Shown here: in pieces, positions 1 to 11,520 of the stretch
Layout of the letters: the number at the start of each line of letters is the position of its first letter
Numbering within the stretch: position 1 is the first letter of the stretch
Source: Tuctoria greenei
Lineage: Eukaryota; Streptophyta; Magnoliopsida; Poales; Poaceae
DNA length: 64,000 bases
Direction of reading: 5' to 3'
NCBI GenBank assembly: GCA_036927565.1
Contig: JAYESD010000007.1
Coordinates: 4,113,644-4,177,643, forward strand
Program-made: the position numbers and the translations under genes
The notes under the pieces: model-generated
What the model was told of the DNA's origin: nothing
The model's input: the letters and a program-made list of their open reading frames with translations, nothing else
The model's database searches: none

Positions 1-400
1 CGAGCACCTCGGGCCGACGCCCGGGGGCTTGGTCTTTCTCCCGTCGGTCTTAGTGACCATGAGACGGGGGGAGGGGGTGGGGGATGCGGAGGAGGATGGA
101 AGTGCGGTGCCGCCAACGTCGCATGACCGAAGCGTCGAGCGACCGAGGAAGCGGAGCGACCGAGGAGGCGGAATGTTCGAAGACCCAAGAAGCTGCGGCG
201 CAAGGGGGTGGACTGGGGTGTCGGCAACCCTATCCACCCCTCCCCCCAACTCTATACCGGCTGGGCCGGCTGGTCGGATGGGCCGGGTGGGCGGGCCAGG
301 CCATGTGGCCGGCTGGGCTGGAGGCTGAAAACAGCCAAGCGGGCCAGGCCAAAAGGCCAAATGGGCCAAAAGAGAAAAAAAATAGCCCAACTGGACTGTT
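1..400. other. GC-rich sequence with no supported gene
   Basis: The first ~400 bases are GC-rich and full of GGGCC/GGCC runs, especially from about 260 to 370. Short open frames exist in several phases but none shows a recognisable domain. It may be the edge of another repeat that starts outside the window. I see no terminal TG/CA pair or coding signal to define it. Confidence 0.3.
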
Positions 401-618
401 GTGGTATATATGTACAGTTTTTATTTGCTTTTAGTGTGTATTTAGCATTTAAATTCTGTAAATTTCTGTTTAGTATTGTAAAATGTATAATTATGATATT
501 GTAATTGTACTTAGTCATTTTCCATTATGTGGAAATTGAATATATGGTTATTCAATGATTTATTAACCATAATTTTATGTGAGGCATGAAATTATGATTA
601 TTTCTTGCAAAATTCATC

Positions 619-675
619 AAACTCATGGAGTTTAAAGAGATGAATTACACATAAAATGATAAACTCATGGAGTTT
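619..675. repeat. Two identical short hairpins in the Copia-1 leader
   Basis: The 15-mer AAACTCATGGAGTTT occurs at 619-633 and again at 661-675. Each is a perfect inverted repeat (arms AAACTC/GAGTTT, loop ATG). They lie in the AT-rich non-coding stretch 401-865 upstream of gag, in which no gene is seen. Confidence 0.7.
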
Positions 676-865
676 ATTTTACAACAACCATAATTATGAA
701 ACTAAACATGAAATTATAGATTTCATTTGATGTGAAATCAGAAATAACAACACATGATGTTGAATGAGTGTTGATCACTCAAGTATCACAAAATCACTAA
801 TATACTTGTGTATGTCACAATATAACCTTGATTCTAATAAATCTTGGTTGAATATTGTAGGATAA

Positions 866-1873
866 ATGGCTCGTGAATTTGAAGAGCTTGCTCTAGATGG
901 GCATAACTATCCTACATGGGCGATGGACATCAAGATAAGCTTGAATCTTAGAGGGATTTCTGATGCATTACTACTACCAGAAGAAATACAACAACAGTTG
1001 CCTAACACATATATATACAATGCTTTGTATATATTAAGGAATCACATACACCCTGACTTGAAGGCAGAGTATGTGCTGGAAGAAGAACCAAGTGTTCTTT
1101 GCAGTGCTTTACAAAATAGATATGAACAGCAAAATGCAGTAATCCTACCTGAGGCTAACCATGATTGGATACAATTACGCCTACAGGATTTCAAATCTGT
1201 TGGGGATTACAATCATGCTGTTCATAAAATTTGTGCTAAACTACGGTTTTGTGAGAAGGAACCAACTGATGAGGAGATGATTGAGAAAACTCTCACCACT
1301 ATGCTCCCATCAGACAGGGTCTTAAAGCACCAATACCGTGCTAGAAATTACCAACGTTACTCAGAACTCATACAAGACCTTCTACAAGCAGAGAAGCATG
1401 ATGAACTCACTATGAGAAATCATCACCAACGTCCTGTTGGTGCTGCTCCACTGCCTGAGGTCAACTATGGTTCAAAGGGTAAAGGAAAGAAAGATGATTT
1501 TAAATCATCTAAAAATGTTGGTAAATTTAAGAAAAGTAAGAAAAATAAGCACAAGAAAAACAAACCCAAAGGACAGAAAAAGGGGAAAGGAAAGAAACCA
1601 TACAAGTGCTACAGGTGTGGTGGTCCTAATCATATTGCAAAGAAATGCAAGACTCTCCAACACTTGGTTGATTTATATCAGAAATTCATCAAAGAAGAAG
1701 AAAAAGCTAAAGGATCATATGAAGCACACTTTAATGATACATCTGATGAGGCTACTACTTCGGGAAAGGACCCCGATGAAGAAATTAAGCCAAGTCCATC
1801 AAAGGATGATGACATTGACGACGAAGAAATGCTCGTTGAATATAACAACGATGTGTATGGAGATCAAGAGTAG
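866..1873 (+). CDS. Copia-1 Gag polyprotein
   Basis: A 335-residue frame starts at the ATG at 866 and ends in TAG. Residues ~1-190 are helical and resemble the capsid-like Gag of plant Copia elements (YPTWAMDIKISL near the start, LRLQDFKSVGDY in the middle). A strongly basic Lys/Gly-rich tract (~205-245) precedes one CCHC zinc knuckle, CYRCGGPNHIAKKC, which binds RNA in this family. The C-terminus is acidic. The frame is intact. Gag packages the element RNA and forms virus-like particles in the cytoplasm. Carrying Gag in its own frame departs from the single gag-pol frame usual in Copia, although some plant families are built this way. Confidence 0.85.
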   Translation: MAREFEELALDGHNYPTWAMDIKISLNLRGISDALLLPEEIQQQLPNTYIYNALYILRNHIHPDLKAEYVLEEEPSVLCSALQNRYEQQNAVILPEANHDWIQLRLQDFKSVGDYNHAVHKICAKLRFCEKEPTDEEMIEKTLTTMLPSDRVLKHQYRARNYQRYSELIQDLLQAEKHDELTMRNHHQRPVGAAPLPEVNYGSKGKGKKDDFKSSKNVGKFKKSKKNKHKKNKPKGQKKGKGKKPYKCYRCGGPNHIAKKCKTLQHLVDLYQKFIKEEEKAKGSYEAHFNDTSDEATTSGKDPDEEIKPSPSKDDDIDDEEMLVEYNNDVYGDQE

Positions 1874-2056
1874 CTCCATTTGTCTTACTAGATTTTCGTT
1901 AATCTAGCGTCTATGTAAATATTAGTGATAATATGGATTGTGATATGTATTGTATATATAGTATGTAATATACTATGTAAATAGATATACCTATGTATAT
2001 ATGTGTTTTATAATAAATAAAGTTGTTATTTTGTATAGATCCTTGAAGTCAATCCA
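1874..2056 (+). other. AT-rich spacer between Copia-1 gag and pol
   Basis: This 183-nt spacer is very AT-rich. It contains an AATAAA-like stretch (AATAAATAAAG near 2,012-2,022) followed by T-rich sequence and a possible 3' splice site, TTTTGTATAG, about 20 nt before the pol ATG at 2,057. That suggests separate processing of a gag RNA and a spliced or full-length pol RNA. This is inference from sequence only. Confidence 0.4.
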
Positions 2057-5000
2057 ATGGAACAAGAAATGTGCCTTGTGGATAGTGGCACAACAAACAC
2101 TATACTTAGAGAGACAAAGTATTTTCAAACTCTTACAAAGAGGACTGGGAATATTTTGACCATTGTAGGACATGATACAAATATAGTAGGCTCTGGACGT
2201 GCTACTATAGTCCTTCCAATGGGTACACAAGTAACAATCGAGAATGCATTGTTGTATCTCGATTCTACTCGTACATTGCTAAGTTATAGAGATATAAGAA
2301 TGAATGGGTTACATGTGAATACCCATGAAGAAAATAATGAGGAGTTTCTCCACATTATTAAGAAAAATGGTGATAGCTATGATATTCTAGAAAGAATGCC
2401 ATGCTTACCATCTGGATTGTATTATACATACATACGACCTGTACCACATGTTTCATACAAGGTAATCTTCCAAGATGTAGATGCATTCAAAACCTGTCAT
2501 GAAAGACTTGGACATCCGGGTGTTGGAATGATGAGGAAGATTATTGGTAATAGTTATGGTCATAATTTAAAGACAGCCAAAATGCCTAAATCTTCAGATT
2601 TTGTATGCACAGCATGTGCAACTGGAAAATTAATCTTAAAACCATCACCTCTTAAGATTAAAGTTGAACCACTTAAATTCCTTGAAAGAATTCAAGGAGA
2701 TATTTGTGGACCTATAAGACCCTTATCGGGACCATTCAGGTACTTTATGGTTTTAATAGACACATCTACTAGATGGTCACATGTGTGTCTTTTGTCCACA
2801 CGAAACCATGCATTTGCTAAATTTATGACTCAAGTCATAAGATTAAAGGCAAATTATACTGAACATAGATTGAAATCTGTAAGATTAGATAATGCTGCAA
2901 AATTTACTTCAAAAGCCTTCAATGATCATTGTATGGCTCAAGGAATTGAAGTGCAGCATTCAGTACCATATGTACATACTCAAAATGGTTTGGCTGAATC
3001 ACTTATTAAGAGAATTAAGTTGATTGCAAGACCATTATTACATAACTGTAATTTACCTATTACATGTTGGGGTCATGCAGTTTTACATGCTGCAGACTTG
3101 ATACAATTGCGACCAACTGCATATCATAGTGTTTCCCCACTACAGTTAGTACGTGGTAATGCTCCGAGTATTTCCCATCTGCGGAAATTTGGGTGCGCAG
3201 TATATGCACCAATTTCACCACTGCAGCGTACACAAATGGGTCCTCATAGAAAGATGGGTATTTATGTGGGATATCATTCTCCCTCAATTATAAAATACCT
3301 AGAACCCATGACTGGTGATTTATTCACAGCAAGATACGCTGACTGTATATTTAATGAGGATTATTTCCCGGCATTAGGGGGAGAATTTCAGAATAGTTCA
3401 GAATGCCAGGAAATAAATTGGGATGATAAATCCATAATATCATCAGATCCACGTACACAAGAGACTGAACTACAGGTTCAGAGAATAATAAATTTGCAGA
3501 ATGCTGCAAATAATTTGCCAGATGCATTCACAGATTATAGTGGAGTTATGAAATCTTGGAATCCCGCGGTAAATGCACCCGAACGAGTGGAGGTACCAAA
3601 GAAAACCACTCTGACTCCTTCTACACGGAAGAGGGGGGGGGGGGTAGAACCTAAAAAGAAAATTGCTAAAGAAAAGCAACCAAGAAAAGAGAAACCAAAA
3701 GCTCCAAGAAAACCTAGGAATGTGAGAAAACCAAGAGGTAAACAACCTCAAGTGAATGTGAATGATCCACAATCTAGTTCTCAAGCGCGCAATATAAATG
3801 AGACTAGAGGATCGGAAAATCCCGACAATCTCGTATTGGGAAATCATGAGATGTCAAAAGGGATGGAAGAGATTTCCATTAATTATACTAGTTCAGGGGA
3901 AGTTTATAATCGTAGTACTACAATTGCAGACCTATGCTTCTCAACAATCATTGCTGAAAATTTCCAAGATGATCCAGAACCTAAGTCCATGGCAGAGTGT
4001 AAGACACGCTCAGACTGGAACAAATGGAAAGAGGCAATTGAAGTTGAGCTTAACTCGCTTAAGAAGAGAAGGGTATTTACTGAAGTAATACCTACACCTC
4101 CAAGAACCTTTCCTATAGGATTCAAGTGGGTTTTCGTTCGAAAAAGAAACGAAAATAATGAGGTGGTAAGATATAAAGCGAGGCTGGTTGCACAGGGTTT
4201 TACGCGTAGACCTGGAATTGATTTTAATGAAACTTACTCCCCAGTAATGAATGGAATAACATTTAGATATTTAATATCTCTGGCAATGCAAAAGCATCTA
4301 TCAATGCAGTTGATGGATGTCGTGGCCGCGTATTTATACGGGTCATTAGATTCGGATATATACATGAAAGTCCCAGATGGAATTTCTGTGACGAATAGAA
4401 ATATAAATCGCAATATGTATTGTGTTAAACTTGTTAAATCCTTGTATGGATTAAAACAATCAGGAAGAATGTGGTATAACAGACTAAAGGAATTCCTTAT
4501 AAAAAGAGGATATTCAAATAATGATGATTGTCCATGCGTGTTCATAAGAAAATCTAATACTGGTTTTTGTATAATATCAGTATATGTGGATGACCTAAAT
4601 ATCATTGGTCATGAAAAGGATATAAATGAAGCACGTAATCATCTTAAGAAAGAGTTCGAAATGAAAGATTTGGGTAAAACCAAATTCTGTTTAGGACTAC
4701 AGATAGAACATCTGCAGAAGGGTATCCTTCTGCATCAGTCTGCTTATGTCAAGAAAGTATTGGAAAGATTCAATATGGACAAAGCATACCTCCAAAGAAC
4801 TCCAATGATAGTTCGTGCCTTAGAAAAGGATAAAGATCCATTTAGGCCGAAACAAGAAGATGAAGCAGTATTGGGAGTAGAATACCCATACCTTAATGCC
4901 ATTGGTGCATTAATGTATCTAGCAAACAATACGAGACCCGACATTGCGTTTGCAGTGAATTGTCTTGCTAGACACAATTCAGCACCAACTATGCGTCATT

Positions 5001-5601
5001 GGAAAGGAGTTAAAAATATCATGAGATATTTAAATGGCACAATAGATCTTGGTTTATTCTACCAAAGAAGACAAGAATCTGATTTAGTCGGATATACCGA
5101 TGTAGGATATTTATCTGATCCACATAATGGTAGATCACAAACGGGTTTTGTGTTTTTACACAATGAGACTGATATATCATGAAAGTCATCAAAACAGACT
5201 TTAATAGCTACGTCCACAAATCACTCAGAAATAATAGCACTATACGAAGCATCAAGAGAATGTGCATGGTTACGAAGAGTGATTAACCACATAGAAACTT
5301 CATGTGGTATAGGTGAAATGAAGTCACCTACGATTATCTATGAAGATAATGCAGCTTGCGTTGCTCAGATGCAAACAGGATACATAAAACTAATTACACG
5401 AAACATATCTCTCCAAAATTGTTTTATCCATATGAGTTACAACAACATGGAGAAATATGTGTAACCCAAACGAAGTCTTGCGATAATCTTGCAGATTTAT
5501 TCACAAAGTCATTACCACTAGGCATATTTGATAAATGTGTCAAAGGCATTGGAATGAGAAGACATAGAGATTTGCAGGGTTCAGGAGGAGAACCTCTGTA
5601 A
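2057..5601 (+). pseudogene. Copia-1 Pol (PR-INT-RT-RNH), disrupted near the 3' end
   Basis: From ATG 2057 the frame runs 1,041 codons to a TGA at 5180-5182. Visible in order: aspartic protease (LVDSGTT), GAG-pre-integrase zinc finger (HERLGHPG, then CTACATGK), integrase core (GDICGP, RLDNAAKF, GLAESL as the D, D, E blocks), reverse transcriptase (SLYGLKQSG, catalytic YVDDLNIIG) and the start of RNase H (GYTDVGYLSDP). The TGA replaces an expected Trp codon. The same frame then continues to about 5,390, after which the matching sequence (NLADLFTKSLP) is in another phase up to 5,601. So one nonsense codon and one frameshift inactivate RNase H. A run of 12 G at 3633-3644 in the basic linker is a likely slippage site. 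Confidence 0.85.
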
Positions 5602-6032
5602 AATATCCTAATTAAAGGCATCACATTGTACTCTTTTTTCTACTTTTAGTCATAACAGAATTCACGCTTGTACGGACGTGGCGTCCATCGAGACGGGGTC
5701 GCACGCGACCGTCTATGCGGCCCGGTCGCAGAGTATTTGCTTCCGAGAAAGGTTGGGTGTTTATTTAGGTAACCAGGTCCCGAGCCTCTCTCCACCTTGT
5801 CATTGTAGGGAGCATTTGCACTCAGCACAGGACAGTTACGTAGTGCTACAGTAATCGGAATAAATTCAATACAGAGACGATAACCAATCAAACACACACG
5901 ATAACTAGTCACGAGCAACGAGTTCGCTGGAAGCCCGGCCGGAATGAACCATAGCATGTCGCCCCCTAATTCATGAACTTCCCGCACCTTGCATAAATTC
6001 ACTACGGAAGTCACAATCTTTTCAATAAATAT
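5602..6032. other. Spacer between Copia-1 and the CCCH gene
   Basis: Nothing with a recognisable domain is present. The first ~45 bases may be the start of a lost 3' LTR. The remainder is ordinary unique-looking sequence that probably holds the polyadenylation region of the minus-strand CCCH gene. Confidence 0.3.
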
Positions 6033-6425
6033 TCAACTACCAAAAAAGAAACGGTACAATGACATGTCGGTGCCATCGGCACTAGTAGCAGCAGCACACC
6101 ACGGGTCTAACAGCACACTGACTGAATACTGAGACTGCAGTTCAAAACTACGACGAACTTTTAACTTATCCAACGCCCCTATTTTACAGAATTTAGAACT
6201 TCCTTCCGAGTACAGACGAGGTAACTTCAAGGCAAGCCTCTCTGACATACGGGCACAAAACTGGCGTCTCACTCCAAGCATTGGTAACAAGTTACGACGC
6301 CGCCTGTGCATACTTGCCAACATATGCCTGCATGAAACATACAAAGCCAGGTTAGAGCACAACAGAATGAAGTCTAGTTGACACAGGATGATAGGAGTGA
6401 GGAGTAATGATGTAGGAGGCTGAGT

Positions 6426-9400
6426 TTAGGTGACCTTCACTAGTTTGTTTAGTTTGTCTTTCGAGAAGGACATGTAGATATCAATCTTTTCTTTTGTTGG
6501 AGGGATGTTCTCCACCGTGCTTGTAACTTTGTCAACGACCTTCTTCACGATAGTTTTATGAACTTCTCTGGTCATCTGACCCTCTTTCCATGTCGGTTTA
6601 AGTGCTTCTTTCACAAAGTCCGCAAGTGCTATTTTGAACATTTTCAGTGCCTTGGAATCCTTGTTCTTCTTATTCTCACCATCTTCATTTGCCGCTGCAT
6701 CATCAGTATCTTTTTTCTCCCCTTTTTTACTTTCTGAAGGCTTAGTAGCCTCATTAATAACAGAAGCGGCAGCTTGAACAGTCGATGCACCTGAATGAGG
6801 TAAGGGCATGACGTAGCCATCACTACTGCCAACAGCCATTGGCATCTGAAATGTCTGAGGAGCCTGCTGTTGCTGTTTAGGAGGAACAGAGAAGGGAGGT
6901 TGGACCATGCCTGTATGTTGCTGTGCCCAAGACCACGGATTCGGTTGAACTGCTGGAGGTGCAGCAGATGAAATGACCATCAAGCTCGTATTCATGTTAG
7001 GCTCTGATGATTGATGTCCCACGGTACCAGCACTCCCAAAGTATTGCGCCAATGATGCTGTAACACGTTGAATGTCTTCACTTTTGGCTGCATTATGGGA
7101 AACAGGAACTCCAACCATATCAGATGAGATGGAGGCTGGCAAAAGAGATAATCCTTGCAAGGATTGGTTGTGAGTTTGCCCATTTGGAGCAACCGGTTGG
7201 AAGTTCTGCATGTTCTGTACGCTTTGAGCTTGAGCACCACTGTCTTGACCCAGCCTGGGCAAGTCAATTGCTGCCTGGCTCTGCCCAGCATGCACAGTTG
7301 TTGGACGATCTTGTAGAACTTGACCAGCAACACTGAAATTATGTCCATTATGTGCAGACAGATTTGGCAATGCTTGTGCTCCAAGACCATAACTCAGTTG
7401 GCTGTGTCCCGTGGGAGGAGCAACTTGCTGGCCCTCCACATTATGAGTTGAGTTATTCACAGCTGCCTGGGTCACTAAAAACTGTTCTTGTGGGTGCACT
7501 GAATAGTTACTTTGCTGCATATGGCTATTTGAAGGCAATGAGGATGTATTATTCTGCCACCGGGTTGTAACTGGAAGAGTTGGTGGCCCACGAGTTTGAG
7601 AAATTGCATCCTGGCTCTGAACAATTTGGCCCAAGTCCTCTGCAACATTACCAGCATGCATCCCTGTATGCATACTCAAATTGCCAGCACTTACAGGTGC
7701 AATATGACCATCTGTGCCAGACACCTTGTCATTCATACTATTTGTACTAGTTTCGACAGGAATTAATTGCAATGGCTGCTGTGGAACAGCAACTTCACTT
7801 TTATGCACTTGTGAACCAAAATCTTCCTGGGGAGTAGTCTGGTACTGGCTCTTCAAAACATCTTTTGGATGATGATTTTCATACTCAAAGTGGGAACCAT
7901 TCCTGCCAATACTCTGAGAAACAGGGTTTTCCCTGTCATCTCTGGATACAACCTGTGAAGTTGCATGTGCAGCATTATTTTGTTCACCCCAGTTTGAGAA
8001 ATTTTCCCTTCCTGTAGGACCATCATTGTAGTTTGACGGCTCATCAGGAGCACTCAGTCCCACCTGACTCTGGGGAGCTTCCTCATGGAGATACGGACAA
8101 TTTGCACCACGACGACATTGACCAGCAGCAAAAAATTTGCAGGGGTTTTTATTTACCCTCCGTTGCTCGATCCTATTCCCATAGGATGAATCAGGGCCAA
8201 CCCTACCATAGGCATTTTGCCGAGCCTCATCTCTCCAACCACCATGAGGAGCAGAATCATCATGAGCAAATCGACAACTCGCTCCTCTGTTGCATCTCCC
8301 TTTGGCAAAATTATAGCATTGTTCTGTAGGCCGGTAATTCCTTCGGGGTTCAGATCTTTCCCAGGTCTCATCATCATAACGACCACGAGATTGCCTACTC
8401 TGTAAAAAATCATCATGTTCTCGTGAATCCATAAATTCCTTGCTCTGGTACACATACCCTTCCCTTGGGCCGGCAGGATAACGCTCTTCAAATGGCCTGT
8501 GTCCGCCATCTTCGTGAGGAAATCTGCAATTCAGACCTCTTCTGCATCTACCAGCTATGAAATCCCTACATGAAATTGGCCCTCCAGAAGATCTACCTCT
8601 CTCAGTTCTCCATTCAGGGCCACGGTCAACAAAATAAGGACTTCGGCTTCTGCCTCTGCCTCGCCCTCTGCTTCTGCTCCTGCTCCTGCTCCTGCTCCTA
8701 CTCCTGTTTCTGCTTCTGCTTCTGGAACGACTTCTGTTCCTGTAAACAGCAACATGTATGATAGAGAAAATGTATTGCTAGTAAATCAAATCCTGAAATG
8801 ACATTCAAACAACAGTATACTAGTAGAAGTTTAAGAGTTCAGAGATACAGTGAGAGTGCCTCTACACAAATAAAGCATATAGACCAACACCCTAGTATGT
8901 GATTCCTGCTTCCGGTTCATAATTCATAGAGACAGGACAATAATGTGGTGCAGCTGGTGCTTGCATAGAAGTGATCAGCAAGTAAACCAAATGCAGAACT
9001 ATTGACACTAACTTGATTGTTATTGACCTTAACTTATTTCAACATATAAATCAAATACTCGTATATTCTGTCTTGGATGCTTACACATATCAAAGTTCAT
9101 TAAAAATTAGCTCGAAGACTAGTACGTGGACTATTTGCAAGGAACACATAATCAAATTGTCACTACTTGCATATTCGAGGACATCATTCACTTGTTCAAT
9201 ATTACCTGCGTGATCTGTTCCAAACACCTCTTGGAGATGGACTGCGACTGTGCTGCCTCCATGCATCTGCATCAGAAGGCATCCTAGAAGAGTAACCGCG
9301 ATTAAGGGGTGCACCCCATCCATCACCACGTCTTCTGTCATCCGCATATCTATTTATACCTTGGTTACCATGTGGCTTTTCCAGACCCGCCTTGCCCCAC

Positions 9401-9651
9401 CCTTTATCATCATGCTCATCCTCCACTTTAGAAGGCTGTGATCTTTCAGAGGATGCTTTATCTCTATTGACCCCTTCATGATTTTCCTGCTCATATCCAC
9501 CGTTACCGCGATGCATGGAGGCATCAGGTTTTGGGAGCACATCACCACCTTTACAGTGAATATCCTTATTCCATGGAGACTCGATCTCAACTGCATCAGG
9601 TCCTTCCACTGTGTCCCACTTGGAACGATGTCTCCTAGACTCACCAGCCAT
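6426..9651 (-). CDS. Three-finger CCCH zinc-finger protein with RS region
   Basis: Coding exons are 9651..9206 and 8739..6426, joined over a 466-nt GT-AG intron (donor CAG/GTAATA, acceptor TTTACAG), giving 919 residues. The ATG at 9651 lies 34 nt into the exon after an acceptor at 9686. Residues ~150-182 are an Arg/Ser repeat. Three CCCH fingers of the C-X7-C-X5-C-X3-H type begin at about residues 206, 290 and 349. A long Gln/Asn/Ser-rich low-complexity middle follows. The last ~80 residues form a charged helical domain (KMFKIALADFVKEALKPTWK). This layout matches the plant CCCH group that includes Arabidopsis C3H38. RNA binding is expected from the fingers, and a nuclear mRNA-processing role from the RS tract; the last point is inference. 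The frame is intact. Confidence 0.85.
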
Positions 9652-9685
9652 TTCAACCCTTCTGCTGCAACAATCTTCTGAATCT

Positions 9686-11342
9686 CTGAAATGTTCAAGG
9701 AATATACTTAAGATTGATCAAACAACAGATAGATTAAAAAATATAAACATGAGAGAACTAGATAGACAAACAATAACACCTGTAATAAAATGTAAATTAC
9801 GTTCTGTTTCTAAATCTTTTAAAACCAAGAGCAAAAAAGTTTGAAGCACTCAAGCCAGCTTACAACTGTTTAATGTAGTTCACAGCAGATTGACAGGACA
9901 TGGCTGAACAAATCCCAAATACACTCCCATTCAAAGAACAGTTCTTTTAGTGTGACGGTTGAATTTCCGCTTTGCCACTCTCATGTTTCTTTTCATTAAA
10001 TACTACCAGTCGCATTTTCTTTGATGTCTAATAGAGTGGCGGAAATAGGTCAAATGATCACGGATTTGGATCGCACAGGTAGTCGAAAGTCCAATATCTA
10101 TCTACTGGAACTTATACAAGCATGCAATAGTGGTACACATATTTAGAGGATTAGAGGAATTGACCCCACTAAGCATGTCAGTTCAGTAATTGATCCTCAA
10201 TGAGCAAGGCCACGACTCAGCACTTTAAGGCCACATGGTGGTAAGATTAAGTTTCAGAAATCACACGGTAAGGAGGTCCAAAAAGGATAAAATGCATTGT
10301 GCAAATGGAAACCATAAGGTACTTCCATAGCAAGTATTCCCATCAATAATTGTTTTTTTATACATCAGAAATAGTCCCCAATCAAGAAACATTAAGATGG
10401 AACTCTTAGATGTCATTTTTCATTACAACTCAACATGACACATGGCTTACAAGAAAGATGATTACACTGCAGTTGCAAATAGTTTAAACTACAAGCTGAA
10501 TCCAGCTTAACGATAACGGAAGTGTATCAAGAAGAAATTGCAGAATCTTGGGCATCAACAAGTTGCATCAAAGTTTCCTTCAAAATCTTGGTGGATACTT
10601 AAGGTTCAGTTGCTACTGTCTCTGATTGCCAAGACCTTGGGAGCTGACATTATTAGCACTCCATCATTTGTTGTGTCTGAGCAATTCTGCCAACTTGGTG
10701 GCAATTAATAGTTCATTTGTTTCTTTAGATAATTGCTAGCTAGAGCCTTGAGGACTAAACCGAAAGGGCAGAAACTCCAAAAAGTGGCTTTTACATTATC
10801 TGCCCTGCATATGAGAAAGATAATTCTATCAGCTCCCATGAATTCCTTTACGTTTTCCCCTACTACAATCATCTCTCAAGGATATCTCTAGGCATATGAG
10901 GGTTACTTTGTCTAAAGAACCCAAGTACCCACCAAGCGCTGCTACAGATTTTCCGCTAAAAGTCAGTCAAACGAATTAGAATTGCTAAATCAGTAAGAGA
11001 GCCAGTTCATCACATACAACTGACAACTAGTCAGAACACAAAAGATCATTTGTTGCAGGTTTACATTATGCACAACATTTGTGACAAGTTGGACACTGTT
11101 CGCTGTACGTGGGGCCGACTTCAAGAAAGTGAAACATGTCTTCGCATTTATTAATGTTAACCACACTAAAGGCGACTAAACCAAGCACTATATTTCTCAA
11201 GACAGTCATTCCAAAAACTTTACAAAGAAAACTAGAACACTGTATTCAAACAAATAATGAAACTACAACAAACAAAGGACATAGGTTTTTCTTGTCGAAA
11301 TAGGAAGAATGAAATAATAGAGTAGAACATAGATATACCAAC
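9686..11342 (-). other. Intron in the 5'UTR of the CCCH gene
   Basis: This AT-rich stretch carries no open frame with a domain. It is bounded by an acceptor (TTTCAG, minus strand, just before 9685) and a possible donor at 11342-11341 (CAG/GTTGGT). I read it as an intron within the 5'UTR. Several T/A-rich tracts are present but no repeat family was recognised. Confidence 0.5.
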
Positions 11343-11452
11343 CTGAAATTAGTAGCCAGCAGGTGCTCAGAGATGATAGGTCAGTCAAGGCAGCAACACA
11401 GCTTCAGATCTCCAGGCAGAAATCATGAGACCTTACAGCGTTCACTTTCAAC
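11343..11452 (-). other. Candidate internal 5'UTR exon of the CCCH gene
   Basis: On the minus strand an acceptor (ATCTGTCAG) precedes 11452 and a donor-like CAG/GTTGGT follows 11343, framing 110 nt of mixed composition. It lies between the GC-rich first exon near 12.7 kb and the coding exon. It is called on splice-site appearance alone, and the donor is not a strong match. Confidence 0.35.
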
Positions 11453-11520
11453 CTGACAGATAAGGCAAATGAACCAGCTTGTCAAAGGAGAGATACTTCA
11501 AATCCATCACTGTGAACCAA

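Larger units (their letters stand above)
401..5645 (+). mobile_element. Copia-type LTR retrotransposon (Copia-1), decayed
   Basis: The coding order gag, protease, integrase, reverse transcriptase, RNase H identifies a Ty1/Copia element on the plus strand. Unusually for Copia, gag and pol are two separate frames 183 nt apart. Pol is interrupted near its end by a nonsense codon and a frameshift, so this copy is not autonomous. Neither LTR could be delimited: the AT-rich 401-865 segment probably includes the 5' LTR and leader, and homology appears to stop soon after the RNase H end near 5,600. No target-site duplication was found. It lies just beyond the 3' end of the CCCH gene, in convergent orientation. 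The outer limits given are estimates. Confidence 0.7.

Noticed and set aside
5646..6362. Minus-strand frames of 109-122 codons between Copia-1 and the CCCH gene
   Set aside because: No recognisable domain; probably the 3'UTR and downstream flank of the CCCH gene.
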